Assembly: GCF_017084445.1 (NCBI RefSeq)
Contig: NZ_CP070947.1
Span: 186,001 to 250,000 of the forward strand
DNA: 64,000 nt
Direction of reading: 5' to 3'
From: Mycoplasma sp. Mirounga ES2805-ORL
GTDB taxonomy: Bacteria > Bacillota_I > Bacilli_A > Mycoplasmatales > Metamycoplasmataceae
The notes under the pieces: model-generated
What the model saw: only the letters and a program-made list of their open reading frames with translations
What the model was told of the DNA's origin: nothing
The model's database searches: none
Position numbers and translations under genes: made by a program
Part shown: positions 9,501 to 19,923 of the stretch, piece by piece
How positions within the stretch are numbered: position 1 is the first letter of the stretch
Layout: each line of letters begins with the position of its first letter

Positions 9501-10184
9501 ATGCACAAGTTTTTTGTTAGCGAAAAAAAAGATAATTATTTTATTTTAGACAATGAAATATTAAATCACATAAAAGTTGCACGGTTGGAGAATGATATAT
9601 TTTTGTGTAATTTTAAAGGTATATTTTATGAATGTAAATTAGAGAATAAAAAAGGACTAATTTTAAATAAATTAGATATTAATAATGAATACAAAAATAA
9701 CTTAGTTTTGGCTTGTCCTATAATTAAACAAAAGAGATTTGAGTTTATTTTGCAAAAAGGTACTGAATTAGGTGTTAAAACTTTTTTACCTATGAAATCA
9801 AGGTATACGGAAAAAAATAACTTAGATAATAATTTCAATTTAAAAAAATATGAACGTTATTATGAAATTATTAAAAACGCTTCAGAACAAAGTTTTAGAA
9901 ATAAATTAGCTTCAATCGAGAGAGTCCATTCATTTGTAGAAATAATAAAATATGGAAAAGAAAATAATTTAAATATTTACTTAGCTTATGAAAATGAAGA
10001 TGCAAAAGGATCTCGATTAATACCTACAAATTCATTGTTAATAGTGGGTCCTGAAGGTGGTTTTTCGAACGAGGAAATTAACTTTGCGAAAATGAACAAA
10101 GCAAATATTGTTTCTCTCGGAAAAACAATTTTACGAGCTGAAACAGCTTGCATTAAATTAGTTTCTCTAGTTAATGAGATATAA
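9501..10184 (+). CDS. rsmE: 16S rRNA m3U1498 methyltransferase RsmE
   Basis: SPOUT-type methyltransferase that modifies U1498 in the decoding region of 16S rRNA. The 227-residue protein has the knot motifs VGPEGGFSNEEI and LGKTILRAETA near the C-terminus and RFEFILQKGTELGV in the middle. I choose ATG 9501 because AAAGGAG (9484-9490) stands 10 bases before it; a TTG at 9465 would place the ribosome site inside the gene. It is followed after 33 bases by pepO. Confidence 0.93.
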   Translation: MHKFFVSEKKDNYFILDNEILNHIKVARLENDIFLCNFKGIFYECKLENKKGLILNKLDINNEYKNNLVLACPIIKQKRFEFILQKGTELGVKTFLPMKSRYTEKNNLDNNFNLKKYERYYEIIKNASEQSFRNKLASIERVHSFVEIIKYGKENNLNIYLAYENEDAKGSRLIPTNSLLIVGPEGGFSNEEINFAKMNKANIVSLGKTILRAETACIKLVSLVNEI

Positions 10185-10217
10185 TTAAAAAATTAATAAT
10201 AAATATAAGGAGAAATC

Positions 10218-12128
10218 ATGGATAAAGAACTACTAAAAAAAGATTTTTATGCATATATAAATGAAAAATGGTTAGCAAAAGCTAAAATACCAAATGATAA
10301 AAGTTCAACAGGAGCTTTTAATGAAATACATGAAAAGAATCAAAAATTACTAAAGTCATTAACTAAAGATTTAATTCAAGAATATAAGGAAAACAAACTT
10401 GTTGATCAAGCATTAATAAATTATGTTGAATTTAATTTAATGGTTACTAATTTTCAAAAAAGAGAAGAATTAGGTACAAAAATAATTAAACCAATTATTA
10501 ATAAAATAGAATCATGAAAATCAATAGATGATGTTATGGATAATTACACAGAACTATCTCTTTCAGGATTTAATTTACCATTTGAATTTGGTGCAATGCA
10601 AAACTTTAAGAACTCGCAAGAATATATTTTAGAGTTTGAAGGACCTGCATTAATTCTTCCTGAAAAATCATATTATGATGATAAAAATCCACTCAAGAAA
10701 GAATTACTTGAAAGTTTTAGAAGTATGTCAACTAAAATACTAAATCAATACTTTGACAAAAATAAATCACAAGAGATAATTAATAGAGCATTAGCTTTTG
10801 ATCAAAATTTAGTAGAGTACTCAATGTCAAGCTTAGAAATGGCTGATTATATAAAAATGCATAATCCTTTATCAATAGATGAGTTTGCGTCTAAAACAAA
10901 TAGATTTGATTTAAAGAAAATAATAAAAGATTTGATTAAGCAAGATTTAAAAATTGTTAATATTATTTATCCTAAATTTGCTAACAATTTAGACAAAGTA
11001 ATAAATGATACTAATTTTGAAGATTTTAAATCTTGATCATTATTACTTTCAATTATTAGTTTTTCAAAATTCACCAATGAAAAAAATAGAGTTTTATCTG
11101 GAGAATTTGGACGTAAAGTAACAGGAACTGCAAAACCAAAAAATAAAAATAAAGCTGCTTTTGAATTAGCATATGGTTTATTCTCAATGCCTGTTGGATT
11201 AGAATTTGGTCATAGATACTTTGGCGAAGAAGCTAAAAAAGATGTTATTAACAAAGTAAATAAAATGATAGAAATTTATGAAGAAAGACTATCTAAAAAT
11301 GAATGACTTTCAGAAGCAACAAAAGAAAAGGCAATTATTAAATTAAAAAAACTTGGGGTACATATAGGTTATCCAAATGAAATAAAACCTTATTATAAAG
11401 ATTTAAAAGTTAAAAATTATGACCAAGATGGTGATCTTGTCCAAAACATTCTTAGATTTAATAAAATAATTTCAAGAGAAAGTTTAAATAAAATAGGTAG
11501 ACCAATAAATAAAGAACTATGGTCAATGAGCCCGGCAACAGTTAATGCTTATTTTAATCCTTCTATGAATCATATTGTGTTCCCAGCCGGAATACTAAAT
11601 AAACCTTTCTACTCAATCAAACAACATTCTAGTGCAAACTACGGTGGTATAGGGGCTGTAATTGCACATGAAATATCACATGCATTTGATAATAATGGAG
11701 CTAATTTTGATGAAAATGGAAATCTAAACATGTGATGAACTGAAGAAGATTTCAAAAAATTTGAAGATAAAGGTAAAGCAATGATTGAACTTTTTGATGG
11801 TCAAGAAACCGAGTTCGGAAAATGTAATGGACAATTAACTTTAAGTGAAAATATAGCAGATGGCGGGGGCATCTCATGTGCTCTAGCTGCTGCTAAAAGT
11901 GAAGATAACTTTGACGCTAAGGAGTTCTTTACAAATTGAGCAATTATTTGAAGAGGTTTAGATAAAGAAAAATATGCACAAATGCTTCTAGCATCAGATG
12001 TTCATGCACCTCGTAAATTAAGAGCTAATCAACAAGTAAAAAACTTAGATGAATTCTATGAAACCTTTGACATTAAAGAAGGTGACCCTATGTATTTAGA
12101 ACCAGAAAAAAGAGTTAAAATTTGATAA
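10218..12128 (+). CDS. pepO: M13-family zinc endopeptidase (oligoendopeptidase O)
   Basis: A 636-residue neprilysin-type metallopeptidase that cleaves oligopeptides. The zinc site is HEISH (His484 onward) with the third ligand in ENIADGGG; the NAYFNPSMNHIVFPAGIL block before it is typical for substrate binding. There is no signal peptide or membrane segment at the N-terminus (MDKELLKKDFYAYINEKW), so the enzyme is probably cytosolic, like lactococcal PepO, and would finish peptides brought in by Opp-type transport. The start has AAGGAG eight bases upstream. It ends in the terminator at 12140-12170. Several Trp codons are TGA. Confidence 0.93.
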
Positions 12129-12139
12129 TTTCGTAAATA

Positions 12140-12170
12140 AAAACCTTCGCTAATACAAGCAAAGGTTTTT
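12140..12170. terminator. Bidirectional terminator between pepO and ftsZ
   Basis: AAAACCTTcGCT pairs with AGCaAAGGTTTT with one C-A mismatch and a six-base loop. T-runs follow on both strands, so it can end both pepO (plus) and the division operon (minus). Confidence 0.8.
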
Positions 12171-12189
12171 TATTTCTTTTTGAATCACA

Positions 12190-13299
12190 TTATTCATTAT
12201 TTCTAGGTAAATAAAGATCAGGTACTTCATCATTCGATTCAATATCTTTATTATTCGATTTACGAATAAAATTTATTGAATTTGTTTTTTCAGCTTCTAA
12301 ATTACTTAATATTCTATTTTCAAGAACTGTAATTTTAGAATTTTCATCTAATGAATTTAGATTAGCTGCAACTACATTAATTTCAAATAATTTATCTCTG
12401 TGAGAAGAATCTAAGTATTGAATTCCGAAGAATAATTTAGAATCATCTTGAATATTGATAATTTCATCAATTTTATTTTTGGCTATAGCTATTTCTTCAT
12501 AGGTTGTTGTTTTATCGCAACGTAAATTAATAATAATATTATTTGTATTTTTTATATCATATAAAAATAAATTATTATTAAAAGCATTAACAACTGCTTG
12601 TTCAGCTCTATTTTGACCGTTGCCAACACCAGACACTACGCCTATTTTGTTTCCATTATTTAAAACTTGTTTTAGGTCATTGAAGTCTAAATTGATATAT
12701 TCTGTTTCAAAAACAATATCTCTAATAACTTTAATTGTATTTTTTAAAGTTATATTTGATATTCTTAAAGCTTCATAGAAAGGAAACTTTGAATATTTTT
12801 GAACTAATGTTTCATTTGATAAAACCATATATGAATTAGAATATTTTTCAATACTCATCAATCCGTCTAAAGCGATATTTGTTCTCGCTTTTCCTTCAAT
12901 TGTTTCAAATGGAATAGTAACATACGAAATTACTAATATACCCATTTTTTTTGCTTCTTCACAAATAACTGGAGCAGCACCTGTACCGGTACCACCTCCT
13001 AAACCTGCTGCAACAATAAGCACATCAGTATTTTTTAAAGCTTCTTTAATGTCTTCGATACTATCTAAAGCGCATTCTCTTCCAACTTTCGGATCTCCAC
13101 CAGCTCCAAAACCTTTTGTGGCGCCGCCCAAAAATATTTTATTTGGGCACGAGCATTTATTTAAATCTTGATAATCAGTATTAGCAACAAATAGTTCAAC
13201 ATCATTAATTTCTTCATTAGAAAGTAAATTAATCATGTTTGTTCCGGCGCCGCCAACACCAATTATTTTAATTTTTATTCTATTAGATTCGTATTGCAT
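12190..13299 (-). CDS. ftsZ: Cell division GTPase FtsZ
   Basis: Tubulin homologue that forms the division ring. The 369 residues include the nucleotide loop VGGAGTNMI (15-23), the tubulin signature GGGTGTG (101-107), and DP/DALRISNITLKN-type helices. The C-terminal end EVPDLYLPR resembles the short conserved peptide that binds membrane partners such as FtsA. It is the last gene of the mraZ-rsmH-ftsA-like-ftsZ operon, 39 bases after the FtsA-like gene, with CTCCTT (AAGGAG) before the start. Retention of the partner-binding tail supports the neighbour being a real FtsA. Confidence 0.97.
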   Translation of the reverse strand: MQYESNRIKIKIIGVGGAGTNMINLLSNEEINDVELFVANTDYQDLNKCSCPNKIFLGGATKGFGAGGDPKVGRECALDSIEDIKEALKNTDVLIVAAGLGGGTGTGAAPVICEEAKKMGILVISYVTIPFETIEGKARTNIALDGLMSIEKYSNSYMVLSNETLVQKYSKFPFYEALRISNITLKNTIKVIRDIVFETEYINLDFNDLKQVLNNGNKIGVVSGVGNGQNRAEQAVVNAFNNNLFLYDIKNTNNIIINLRCDKTTTYEEIAIAKNKIDEIINIQDDSKLFFGIQYLDSSHRDKLFEINVVAANLNSLDENSKITVLENRILSNLEAEKTNSINFIRKSNNKDIESNDEVPDLYLPRNNE

Positions 13300-13338
13300 G
13301 TACTTCTCCTTATTAAATAAATATTTTAGATTTAAATA

Positions 13339-14523
13339 TTAAATTGATTTGTTAAATGCAAATATTTTTGAGAAAAATCTAGATATTGCATTTTTTGGTT
13401 TTCATTCTGGTAAGTCTTTAAGTGTTTTAGTTAGATCTTTTTCTCTTAATTTAGATTGGCTTAATAAATAAGTCGCGCCTAAAACAGAAGATCTAACATT
13501 TGAAAGTTTAGCTTCTTTATTATCATAAATATCTGTTGAAATATTAGGATATTCCTCATTAAAGCATTTTTGCAGAAATTCAGAATTTCTGCCTTTTAGT
13601 AAAACCTTAACGTTATTGTAATTTAAATTTTGATTTATCACTGAATTTACTTCAGTAACTATTTGTTTCATTATTTCGCTTAAAAAGTTATAAACTTTTT
13701 GCTCATTGTTATCTAATTCCATTCTAGTTTTTGAATAAAAATCATAATTACTTAGTACAGCATCCATATATAAACCTATTTGGCTAGCAGGTATATTTAA
13801 TGAATTTTTTAAGTATTTAATCATTTCTCTAGTGTTGCATTCTATTTTGTTGTAATAAAAATGCTTTTTATTTAAATAACCAGAAATAATGATATTTCTT
13901 CAATCAAAATTAACAATTATTTGATATTTATCATCTGTTTGACTGTTATATGTTAAACATTGCGATTCGAGTAAAACACATTCGATTGGGAAATAACTTT
14001 TAAAAGTTTCAACAATTTTAGATAGTAGATTTTCATTGTTCACAACAAATGCAGAAGAATATATTTTTAATTCATTACCTAAGTTATTTTCAGGTAATTT
14101 TAAATAATTCTTAATTTCATCATTTTGAACTAATTTGTATAGATAAGTATTTGAATTGATTACATAATTAGAATTACTTGTACTTAATTCATTATTTTTA
14201 AACGAATTAATTTGCTTAATGACTTTTTGATCAACTATATTGCTCTTTAAGTCAAAATTCTTTTCTACATTTACTAATTTAATACCCTTGTAAAGGTTAT
14301 CATCTAGTAATAAAGAATATTTCATTTCTGTATTATGTTTATTAAATTTAGACTTAATTGTTTTCTTAACTAATTCTAAATATTCGACTAAATCTGCCAT
14401 ATTATGTGATTTAAAAGGCATGTGTAATTGATACACAGGAACAAATTGAATTTTATTATCATGTAGAATTACAACTTCTATGAAATCTTTTTTAACAACA
14501 AAATTTGTAAATAGTTTTTTCAT
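13339..14523 (-). CDS. Divergent FtsA-like division protein
   Basis: A 394-residue protein between rsmH and ftsZ, the place of ftsA. Sequence identity to known FtsA is very low by eye. The end of the protein has VKVLLKGRNSEFLQKC followed by VRSSVLGATYLLSQ, which resembles the phosphate-2 and adenosine regions of actin-fold FtsA (a glycine-containing loop, then a helix starting with small residues). The N-terminus lacks a clear DxG phosphate-1 motif. ATG 14523 is preferred over an upstream TTG because GGAGG (14530-14534) sits seven bases before it. The C-terminal SRFFSKIFAFNKSI is a basic, amphipathic tail such as FtsA uses to bind the membrane. Position and tail support FtsA; the core match is weak. 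Confidence 0.6.
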
Positions 14524-14542
14524 ATTTGCCTCCAATCTTTTT

Positions 14543-15445
14543 TTAAATTAATCTAGTTAAAACTCTTAATTTAGCGCTCCTTGAACGATTATTTTCATTT
14601 ATTTCTTCGTTTGTTGGATTGATTACTTTAACTGAATATTTTTTAATTTCATTTATTGGAAGTTTACTTGTTGTCTTATTTTTGGTTAGCGAACCAAAAT
14701 AATTTTTTACAATTCTATCTTCTAATGAATGAAATGTAATTACTGCTAATGAACCGTTCTTTTTTAATTTTTGAATAGCTGATTCTAGCATCATGCTTAT
14801 TGATTCAAATTCATTATTAACTTCAATGCGAATCGCTTGAAATATTGCTTTATTAGGATTTTTTAATTTCACTAATTTAGCAGGATATGCCTCGCGAACT
14901 ACATTAGCTAATTCTATAGTTGTGTTAATTGGCCGGTTTTCAATAATGGCTTTCGCAACTCTATTAGCGAGTTTTACATCGGCGTTATTAATGAAGATTT
15001 TAGTCAATTGTTCTTCACTATAGTTATTAACGATGTAGTGTGCATCTAGTTTTTGATTTTGATCCATCCGCATGTCCAGACGAGCATCTTTAGCATAACT
15101 AAAACCTCTATCTGTATTATCAACTTGTGGACTTGAAATTCCTAAATCAGCAATAATTCCATCGACAGCATTAACTTTTAATTTATCTAATTCAAGTTCT
15201 ATATTTTTAAAATCACTTTTAATTAGCTTAAAGTTATTACCAATTTGACTTAGACGCTTGCGACTTTCTTCTATCGCAAATTCATCTTTATCAAATCCAA
15301 TAAGAAACCCCTTTGGAATTAATTTAAGTATCTCCGATGAATGACCAGCCATTCCTAATGTTAAATCAACGTATGTTCCGTTTTCATTAATGTTAAGTGC
15401 TTTAAGACATTCATTGAGCATAATAGAATAATGATAATTACTCAT
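14543..15445 (-). CDS. rsmH: 16S rRNA m4C1402 methyltransferase RsmH (MraW)
   Basis: A 300-residue SAM-dependent methyltransferase for C1402 of 16S rRNA. Motifs: VDLTLGMAGHSSEIL (SAM loop), LIGFDKDEFAI, DGIADLGISSPQVD, GFSYAKDARLDMRM, and VITFHSLEDRIVKNYF, all standard for MraW. ATG 15445 overlaps the mraZ stop by eight bases (ATGAGTAA), so translation is coupled; AAAGGGA in the mraZ end is the ribosome site. FtsA-like gene follows after 19 bases. Confidence 0.96.
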   Translation of the reverse strand: MSNYHYSIMLNECLKALNINENGTYVDLTLGMAGHSSEILKLIPKGFLIGFDKDEFAIEESRKRLSQIGNNFKLIKSDFKNIELELDKLKVNAVDGIIADLGISSPQVDNTDRGFSYAKDARLDMRMDQNQKLDAHYIVNNYSEEQLTKIFINNADVKLANRVAKAIIENRPINTTIELANVVREAYPAKLVKLKNPNKAIFQAIRIEVNNEFESISMMLESAIQKLKKNGSLAVITFHSLEDRIVKNYFGSLTKNKTTSKLPINEIKKYSVKVINPTNEEINENNRSRSAKLRVLTRLI

Positions 15446-15872
15446 TTGATCCCTTTTGTAGATACTCAATAGCTTGATCTACTTCTTCGTCACTCAAGTT
15501 ATTTTTGTAATCTTCATATTTATCTTTGCTTCATATTTCTACTAAATCTCCGACACCTACAAAAACTACTTCCTTTTGAATAGTAGATGCATCAAGAAAG
15601 TTTTTAGGCATTATGAAACGTCCTTGACTATCCAATTCAATTTCACAACTTGATCCTAATCATTTTCTTTTAAGTAAACGACTTTGTTTGTCAAATGGTC
15701 CTCGAGCATTAAAAATTAAAACTAATTTTTCGAATTCAGTTTTACTTCTTAATTCTAAGTTATTGTCCATACCAATAGTTAAAACTAGTTCAGCTCCTAA
15801 ATCGTCCCGCAATTTAGAAGGCATCGCTATTCTGTTCTTACTATCAAGGTTTCTAACATATTCTCCGAACAT
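15438..15872 (-). CDS. mraZ: Transcriptional regulator MraZ
   Basis: About 144 residues with two AbrB-like halves: MFGEYVRNLDSKNRIAMPSK and a second CEIELDSQGRFIMPKNFL, each with the DxKxRxxxP-type turn. MraZ controls its own division operon and binds direct repeats upstream. One in-frame TGA (Trp) lies at the junction of the halves. I choose ATG 15872 because MraZ proteins begin MF(M)GEY; a GTG at 15881 is possible but lies too close to the ribosome site. Three GTGGG boxes lie directly upstream at 15876-15901. Confidence 0.93.
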
Positions 15873-15875
15873 AAG

Positions 15876-15901
15876 CCCCACTTTCTCCCACTATTCCCCA
15901 C
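15876..15901 (-). promoter_or_regulatory. MraZ box: three GTGGG repeats at 10-bp spacing
   Basis: On the minus strand GTGGGG, GTGGGA and GTGGGG start exactly 10 bases apart (plus-strand blocks 15876-15881, 15886-15891, 15896-15901). Known MraZ operators are tandem direct repeats of this kind, one turn of helix apart. They overlap the ribosome site and 5' leader of mraZ, consistent with autoregulation. Confidence 0.85.
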
Positions 15902-15939
15902 AATCATACATTTTTTTATATATATAAACTAATATATTT

Positions 15940-15978
15940 TTTAAAAAATAAAAAAAATGACCTGTTTTTGCAGGTCTA
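15940..15978 (-). terminator. Terminator of ktrA
   Basis: GACCTG (15959-15964) pairs with CAGGTC (15971-15976) around a TTTTTG loop. On the minus strand it is followed by a long T-run, and it lies about 130 bases after ktrA. Confidence 0.75.
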
Positions 15979-16105
15979 AAATCTAATAAAAAATAAAAAG
16001 TTGTTTTTTGGTTATTTTTTAAATAAAAAAGGCAATTTTTATTACTTAACAACATTTCCACTATGGAAAGGGGGAAATTAATATTTTTAGTGGGGAAAAA
16101 TTCCT

Positions 16106-16783
16106 TTATTCCTCATTAAATTTACCCATTGCATTAGTTACATTAGATACTTTTCCTATTATTGTAACTAAATCATCTTTTCTCAAAATAGTTAAACCAT
16201 TAGGTAAAATCATTTCAATTCCACGTTTAACCAATACTAATGTTATTCCTCAATTAACAAAATCTAGATCCTTAATAGGTTTATCTACCAAATTTGGATT
16301 TGATATTTTACTAGTTCCCATAACAAAATTATCACCAATTTCTTGTAAATTTTTTGAGTATTTAATGAAGTTCGAATTAGTTGCGAGTATGGCAGTTCGT
16401 ACTCCAGCTTCAAATTCAGGTCTTATAATTACGTTAACACCTATTTTTTTTAAAACTCTCGCATGTCTCTCACTTGTAGCGCGAGCAATAATATTTTTAA
16501 TATTTAATTCTAATAAAGCGGCAATAATTTCTATATTGTCTGGAACAGAAACAACAACAGAATCCATAGCTTCTACATTTAAAGCTTTTAGTGTTTTAAT
16601 TTCAGCTGCATCAGCTACAGCGATTTTTTTGGCAACGTCACCAAAGTTTTTTAATAACTCCTCATTTTTATCAATAATTAAAATGTTTGAACCTTCTTTT
16701 GCAAGTTGTTCAATAACTGCTGAGCCAAATCTTCCAGCTCCAATTACACAAATATCTTCAATCTTTCTTTTCATAATTGTCAT
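16106..16783 (-). CDS. ktrA: Potassium uptake regulatory subunit KtrA (TrkA family)
   Basis: Cytosolic ring-forming RCK protein that gates the KtrB channel in response to nucleotide. About 225 residues: the N-terminal Rossmann fold has VIGAGRFGSAVIEQL and the acidic strand end LIIDKNEE; the C-terminal part from about 150 is an RCK-C domain (GITLVLVKRGIEMILP, LRKDDLVTIIG). Start is uncertain: ATG 16783 or ATG 16774, neither with a clear ribosome site. It is transcribed away from ktrB, with about 95 bases between the two starts. Confidence 0.9.
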
Positions 16784-16878
16784 TATTATATATTATTAGT
16801 ATTAATAAAATAGATATAATATTATAAAATAAATACTCACTACTAAAATTTATTTCAAATTTTGAAAGGGCTAAAGTT

Positions 16879-18372
16879 TTGAAATTATCATTCAACAAAT
16901 TTAAAAATTGAATTAAAGGTATTTCAAAGGTAAAATACATATTTTTAATTTACTTCATTATTGTTCTCTTAGCATCATTATTATTGTGAACACCAATGAC
17001 TCAAACTGGTAACAACTATGTCAAGTATTCTGATGCTTTCTTCATAACTGCAAGTTCTTTTAGTGATACTGGTTTAGTCACATTAGATACATATAATACA
17101 TGGAATTGGTTTGGTCAAGCGGTAATTGCTATACTTATATTTATAGGTGGCCTAGGAATTTTTGCTCTAAAGATCTTTATTATTAATGTTATTTTCATGA
17201 AAAGAAAAACCAGCATGAGTGATTTGCAACTTGTGGGCCATGAAAGAGCCGGGAGAGATGATAATTCAACTAAAAAAATTATTAGAGACTCAATAGGGCT
17301 TTTATTAATAATATTCATATTATTTTCAATTGCTTTAAGTATTTATTTCTATAATGTTGATCCTAAAGAAATTAGTTCAGATTCATCAATTACCGGTAAA
17401 TATATTTCACCTAAAGGAGATTGGGGAACAAGTTTTAGGTATGGTATTTTTCACTGCATAAGCGCTTTAAATAATGCGGGCTTTGACATAATAGGTGAAA
17501 ATTCATTAATGCCTTATTACCACAATATAGGTTTGCAAGTTATGTTCTTAATCCTCTTTATAATCGGTGGTGTTGGTTATCCAGCAATTCATGACTTTCT
17601 AAACTGAATTCGTTTCAAAGTAAAAAATGGGCGCAGACCTTATCGTTGAAAATTATTTACTAAAATAAGCGTTTCAACATATTTAATTGTTACGGTGATT
17701 GGTTTTACTTTGATTTTAGGATTTGAGTTAGGAAAAAATAATATTGATAGTTTTTGACATCAAACAAAATATGGAGGAAATGGAGCTTATAAAATTTGAG
17801 CTTTGATATTTACAACATTTAGCTCAAGAAGTGCTGGCTTTGCAACAATACCAATGAATAACTTGTCTGGTGGCTCAATATTTATATTAACTGCCTTGAT
17901 GTTTATAGGTGCTGCTCCTGCCTCAACGGGTGGTGGAATAAGAACTACTACTTTCGGAATTTTAATCATCTCAATTTTTTCAAAAATGATTGGACATCCA
18001 AGTGTTAGAGCTTTCAAAAGAAAAGTAGATGATGAAATCGTTAAGATGAGTGCTTTAGTATTTATTATAAGTATTATCATAATTTCAATAATTGCATTTA
18101 TATCTATTTCTAGTCTCCAATCATATGCAGGAGATGTTGATGACACAAAATTAGGTTTTCTAGAAATCATGTTTGAAGCTTCATCTGCCTTCGGAACAAC
18201 AGGATTATCCACTGGCGTTACTAAAGGATTAAATGTTGCAAGCAAAATTGCTTTTGCAATATTAATGTTTATAGGTCAATTTGGAATTAGCAGTACTATT
18301 CTTTTTTGAGGTAATAAACGTAATTATTCATACACATACGACTATATAGCTGAGGATATAGCAATTGGATAG
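16879..18372 (+). CDS. ktrB: Potassium uptake channel subunit KtrB (TrkH family)
   Basis: Membrane channel for K+ uptake, partner of KtrA. The 497 residues hold many hydrophobic segments and four pore-loop-like repeats: SSFSDTGLVTLDTYN, SALNNAGFDIIGE, FSSRSAGFATIPMN and SSAFGTTGLSTGVT, each with the filter glycine of TrkH/KtrB. I extend the start to TTG 16879, which has GAAAGG ten bases upstream and gives the first membrane helix; starting at the later ATG 16996 would cut this helix off. Terminator at 18442-18471. Confidence 0.92.
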
Positions 18373-18441
18373 AATTTGTATTTCAAATAATTATTAAGAA
18401 TAAAACACAAAACCAAAAATATTTTTTTTATAAAACACACT

Positions 18442-18471
18442 AACTTTCAATCAGGTATTGAAAGTTTTTTT
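18442..18471 (+). terminator. Terminator of ktrB
   Basis: AACTTTCAAT pairs with ATTGAAAGTT around CAGGT, followed by a T-run on the plus strand. Confidence 0.9.
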
Positions 18472-18544
18472 AATTTGGTGTAATAAAAAACATAATAAAA
18501 CATTAATGTTACTAATTTAAATAAAAATGAAAATAAAAAGTGGC

Positions 18545-19906
18545 TTAGAAACCACTTCCGCCACCAAAACCAAATTTAGTTAAATCTCCCAAATTACCAC
18601 TCTTTAGTTTCTTAGACATTTCATTCATGTTTTTAGACATTGAATCAAAGTCATTTAGCAATCTATTGTATTCAAAAGCATTTCGACCACTACCTTGAAT
18701 TATTCTATTTTTTCTAGATGCTTGTTTTAAAAGTTTGGGATTATTTCTTTCACGTTTAGTCATAGAAGAAATTAATATTTCATAAGTTCTCATTTTTTCT
18801 TCTGCTTCAATTATTTTATCTTCACTTATTTTTTTTGATAAACCAGGAATCATTTTAAGTAATTTAGACATTTTGCCCATTTTTTTAATTTGTGCTAAAT
18901 TATCCATTAAATCATCTAAAGTGAAATCGCCTTTCATTATTTTAGCAACCATATTATTCGCTTTTTTAGGATCGATTACTTCTTCAGCTTTTTCAATCAG
19001 GCTCATAACATCGCCCATTCCTAAAATTCTATCAGCCATTCTATCTGGATAGAAAAGATCCAAATTAGATACCTTTTCACCAGTACCTATAAATCTAATC
19101 GGCAATGATAAAACCTTAGAAATACTTAATGCTGCACCACCACGAGCATCTGAGTCCAACTTAGTAATTATGCTTCCTGTTAAACTTAATTTATCATTAA
19201 ATGCTTTTGCTACATTAATAATGTCTTGACCACTAAGTGCATCAGCAACAAAAAATATTTCTTGAGGATTAGCTATTTTTTTAAGATCGAATAATTCATC
19301 CATCAACTTTTCATCAATTGCTAAACGACCTGCAGTATCAATAATTATTAGATCATTTTTATTATTATGCGCTTCTTTTAAGGCCTCTTCAACAATTTGT
19401 TGAGCGCTAACGTTGGTTCCTTTTTCAAAAAAATCAACTTGAATACTTTTGGCTAGTGTAACCAACTGTTGAACTGCAGCTGGACGATAAATATCTCCTG
19501 CAACTAGTAAAGGTTTCTCTACAAATTTCTTTTTCCTTAAATAAAATGCAAGCTTAGCAGCGGCAGTAGTTTTACCAGAACCTTGTAAACCTGACATCAT
19601 AATTATGTAAGGTTTTTTATTTATATTTATTTCCTTAACCTCACAGCCTAAGATATCCACTAACTCTTCATGAACAATTTTTATCATTTGTTGACTTGCG
19701 TTTAATGAACCTACTAAATGGCTCTCAAGTGCTTTTTGCTTAACATTTGCAACAAATTCCTTAACAACTTTTAAGTTAACATCGGCCTCGAGTAATGCCA
19801 TTTTAATATCTCTTGTGACTTCTAAAATATCTTCTTCATGGACTTCAGTTTTCTTTTTCATTTTTTCTATTGATTTTTGAAATCTATGTTCTAAAAAATT
19901 TAACAT
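18545..19906 (-). CDS. ffh: Signal recognition particle GTPase Ffh
   Basis: Binds signal sequences and the SRP RNA to send membrane and secreted proteins to the translocon. At 453 residues it has the N domain, the GTPase G1 loop GLQGSGKTT (106-114), VAGDIYRPAAVQQL, DTAGR, and TKLDSDARGGAALS, then a Met-rich M domain with IPGLSKK and QASRKNRIIQGSGR, which binds SRP RNA. GGGGGA precedes the start. It is the last gene of ydbC-GNAT-ffh. No SRP RNA gene was seen in the window. Confidence 0.97.
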   Translation of the reverse strand: MLNFLEHRFQKSIEKMKKKTEVHEEDILEVTRDIKMALLEADVNLKVVKEFVANVKQKALESHLVGSLNASQQMIKIVHEELVDILGCEVKEININKKPYIIMMSGLQGSGKTTAAAKLAFYLRKKKFVEKPLLVAGDIYRPAAVQQLVTLAKSIQVDFFEKGTNVSAQQIVEEALKEAHNNKNDLIIIDTAGRLAIDEKLMDELFDLKKIANPQEIFFVADALSGQDIINVAKAFNDKLSLTGSIITKLDSDARGGAALSISKVLSLPIRFIGTGEKVSNLDLFYPDRMADRILGMGDVMSLIEKAEEVIDPKKANNMVAKIMKGDFTLDDLMDNLAQIKKMGKMSKLLKMIPGLSKKISEDKIIEAEEKMRTYEILISSMTKRERNNPKLLKQASRKNRIIQGSGRNAFEYNRLLNDFDSMSKNMNEMSKKLKSGNLGDLTKFGFGGGSGF

Positions 19907-19923
19907 AATAATCCCCCATATTC

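Noticed and set aside
16065-16100. TTTCCA/TGGAAA inverted repeat and a lone GTGGGGAAAA near ktrA as a second regulatory site
   Set aside because: Only one GTGGG unit is present and it faces the other way from mraZ; too little to call an operator.
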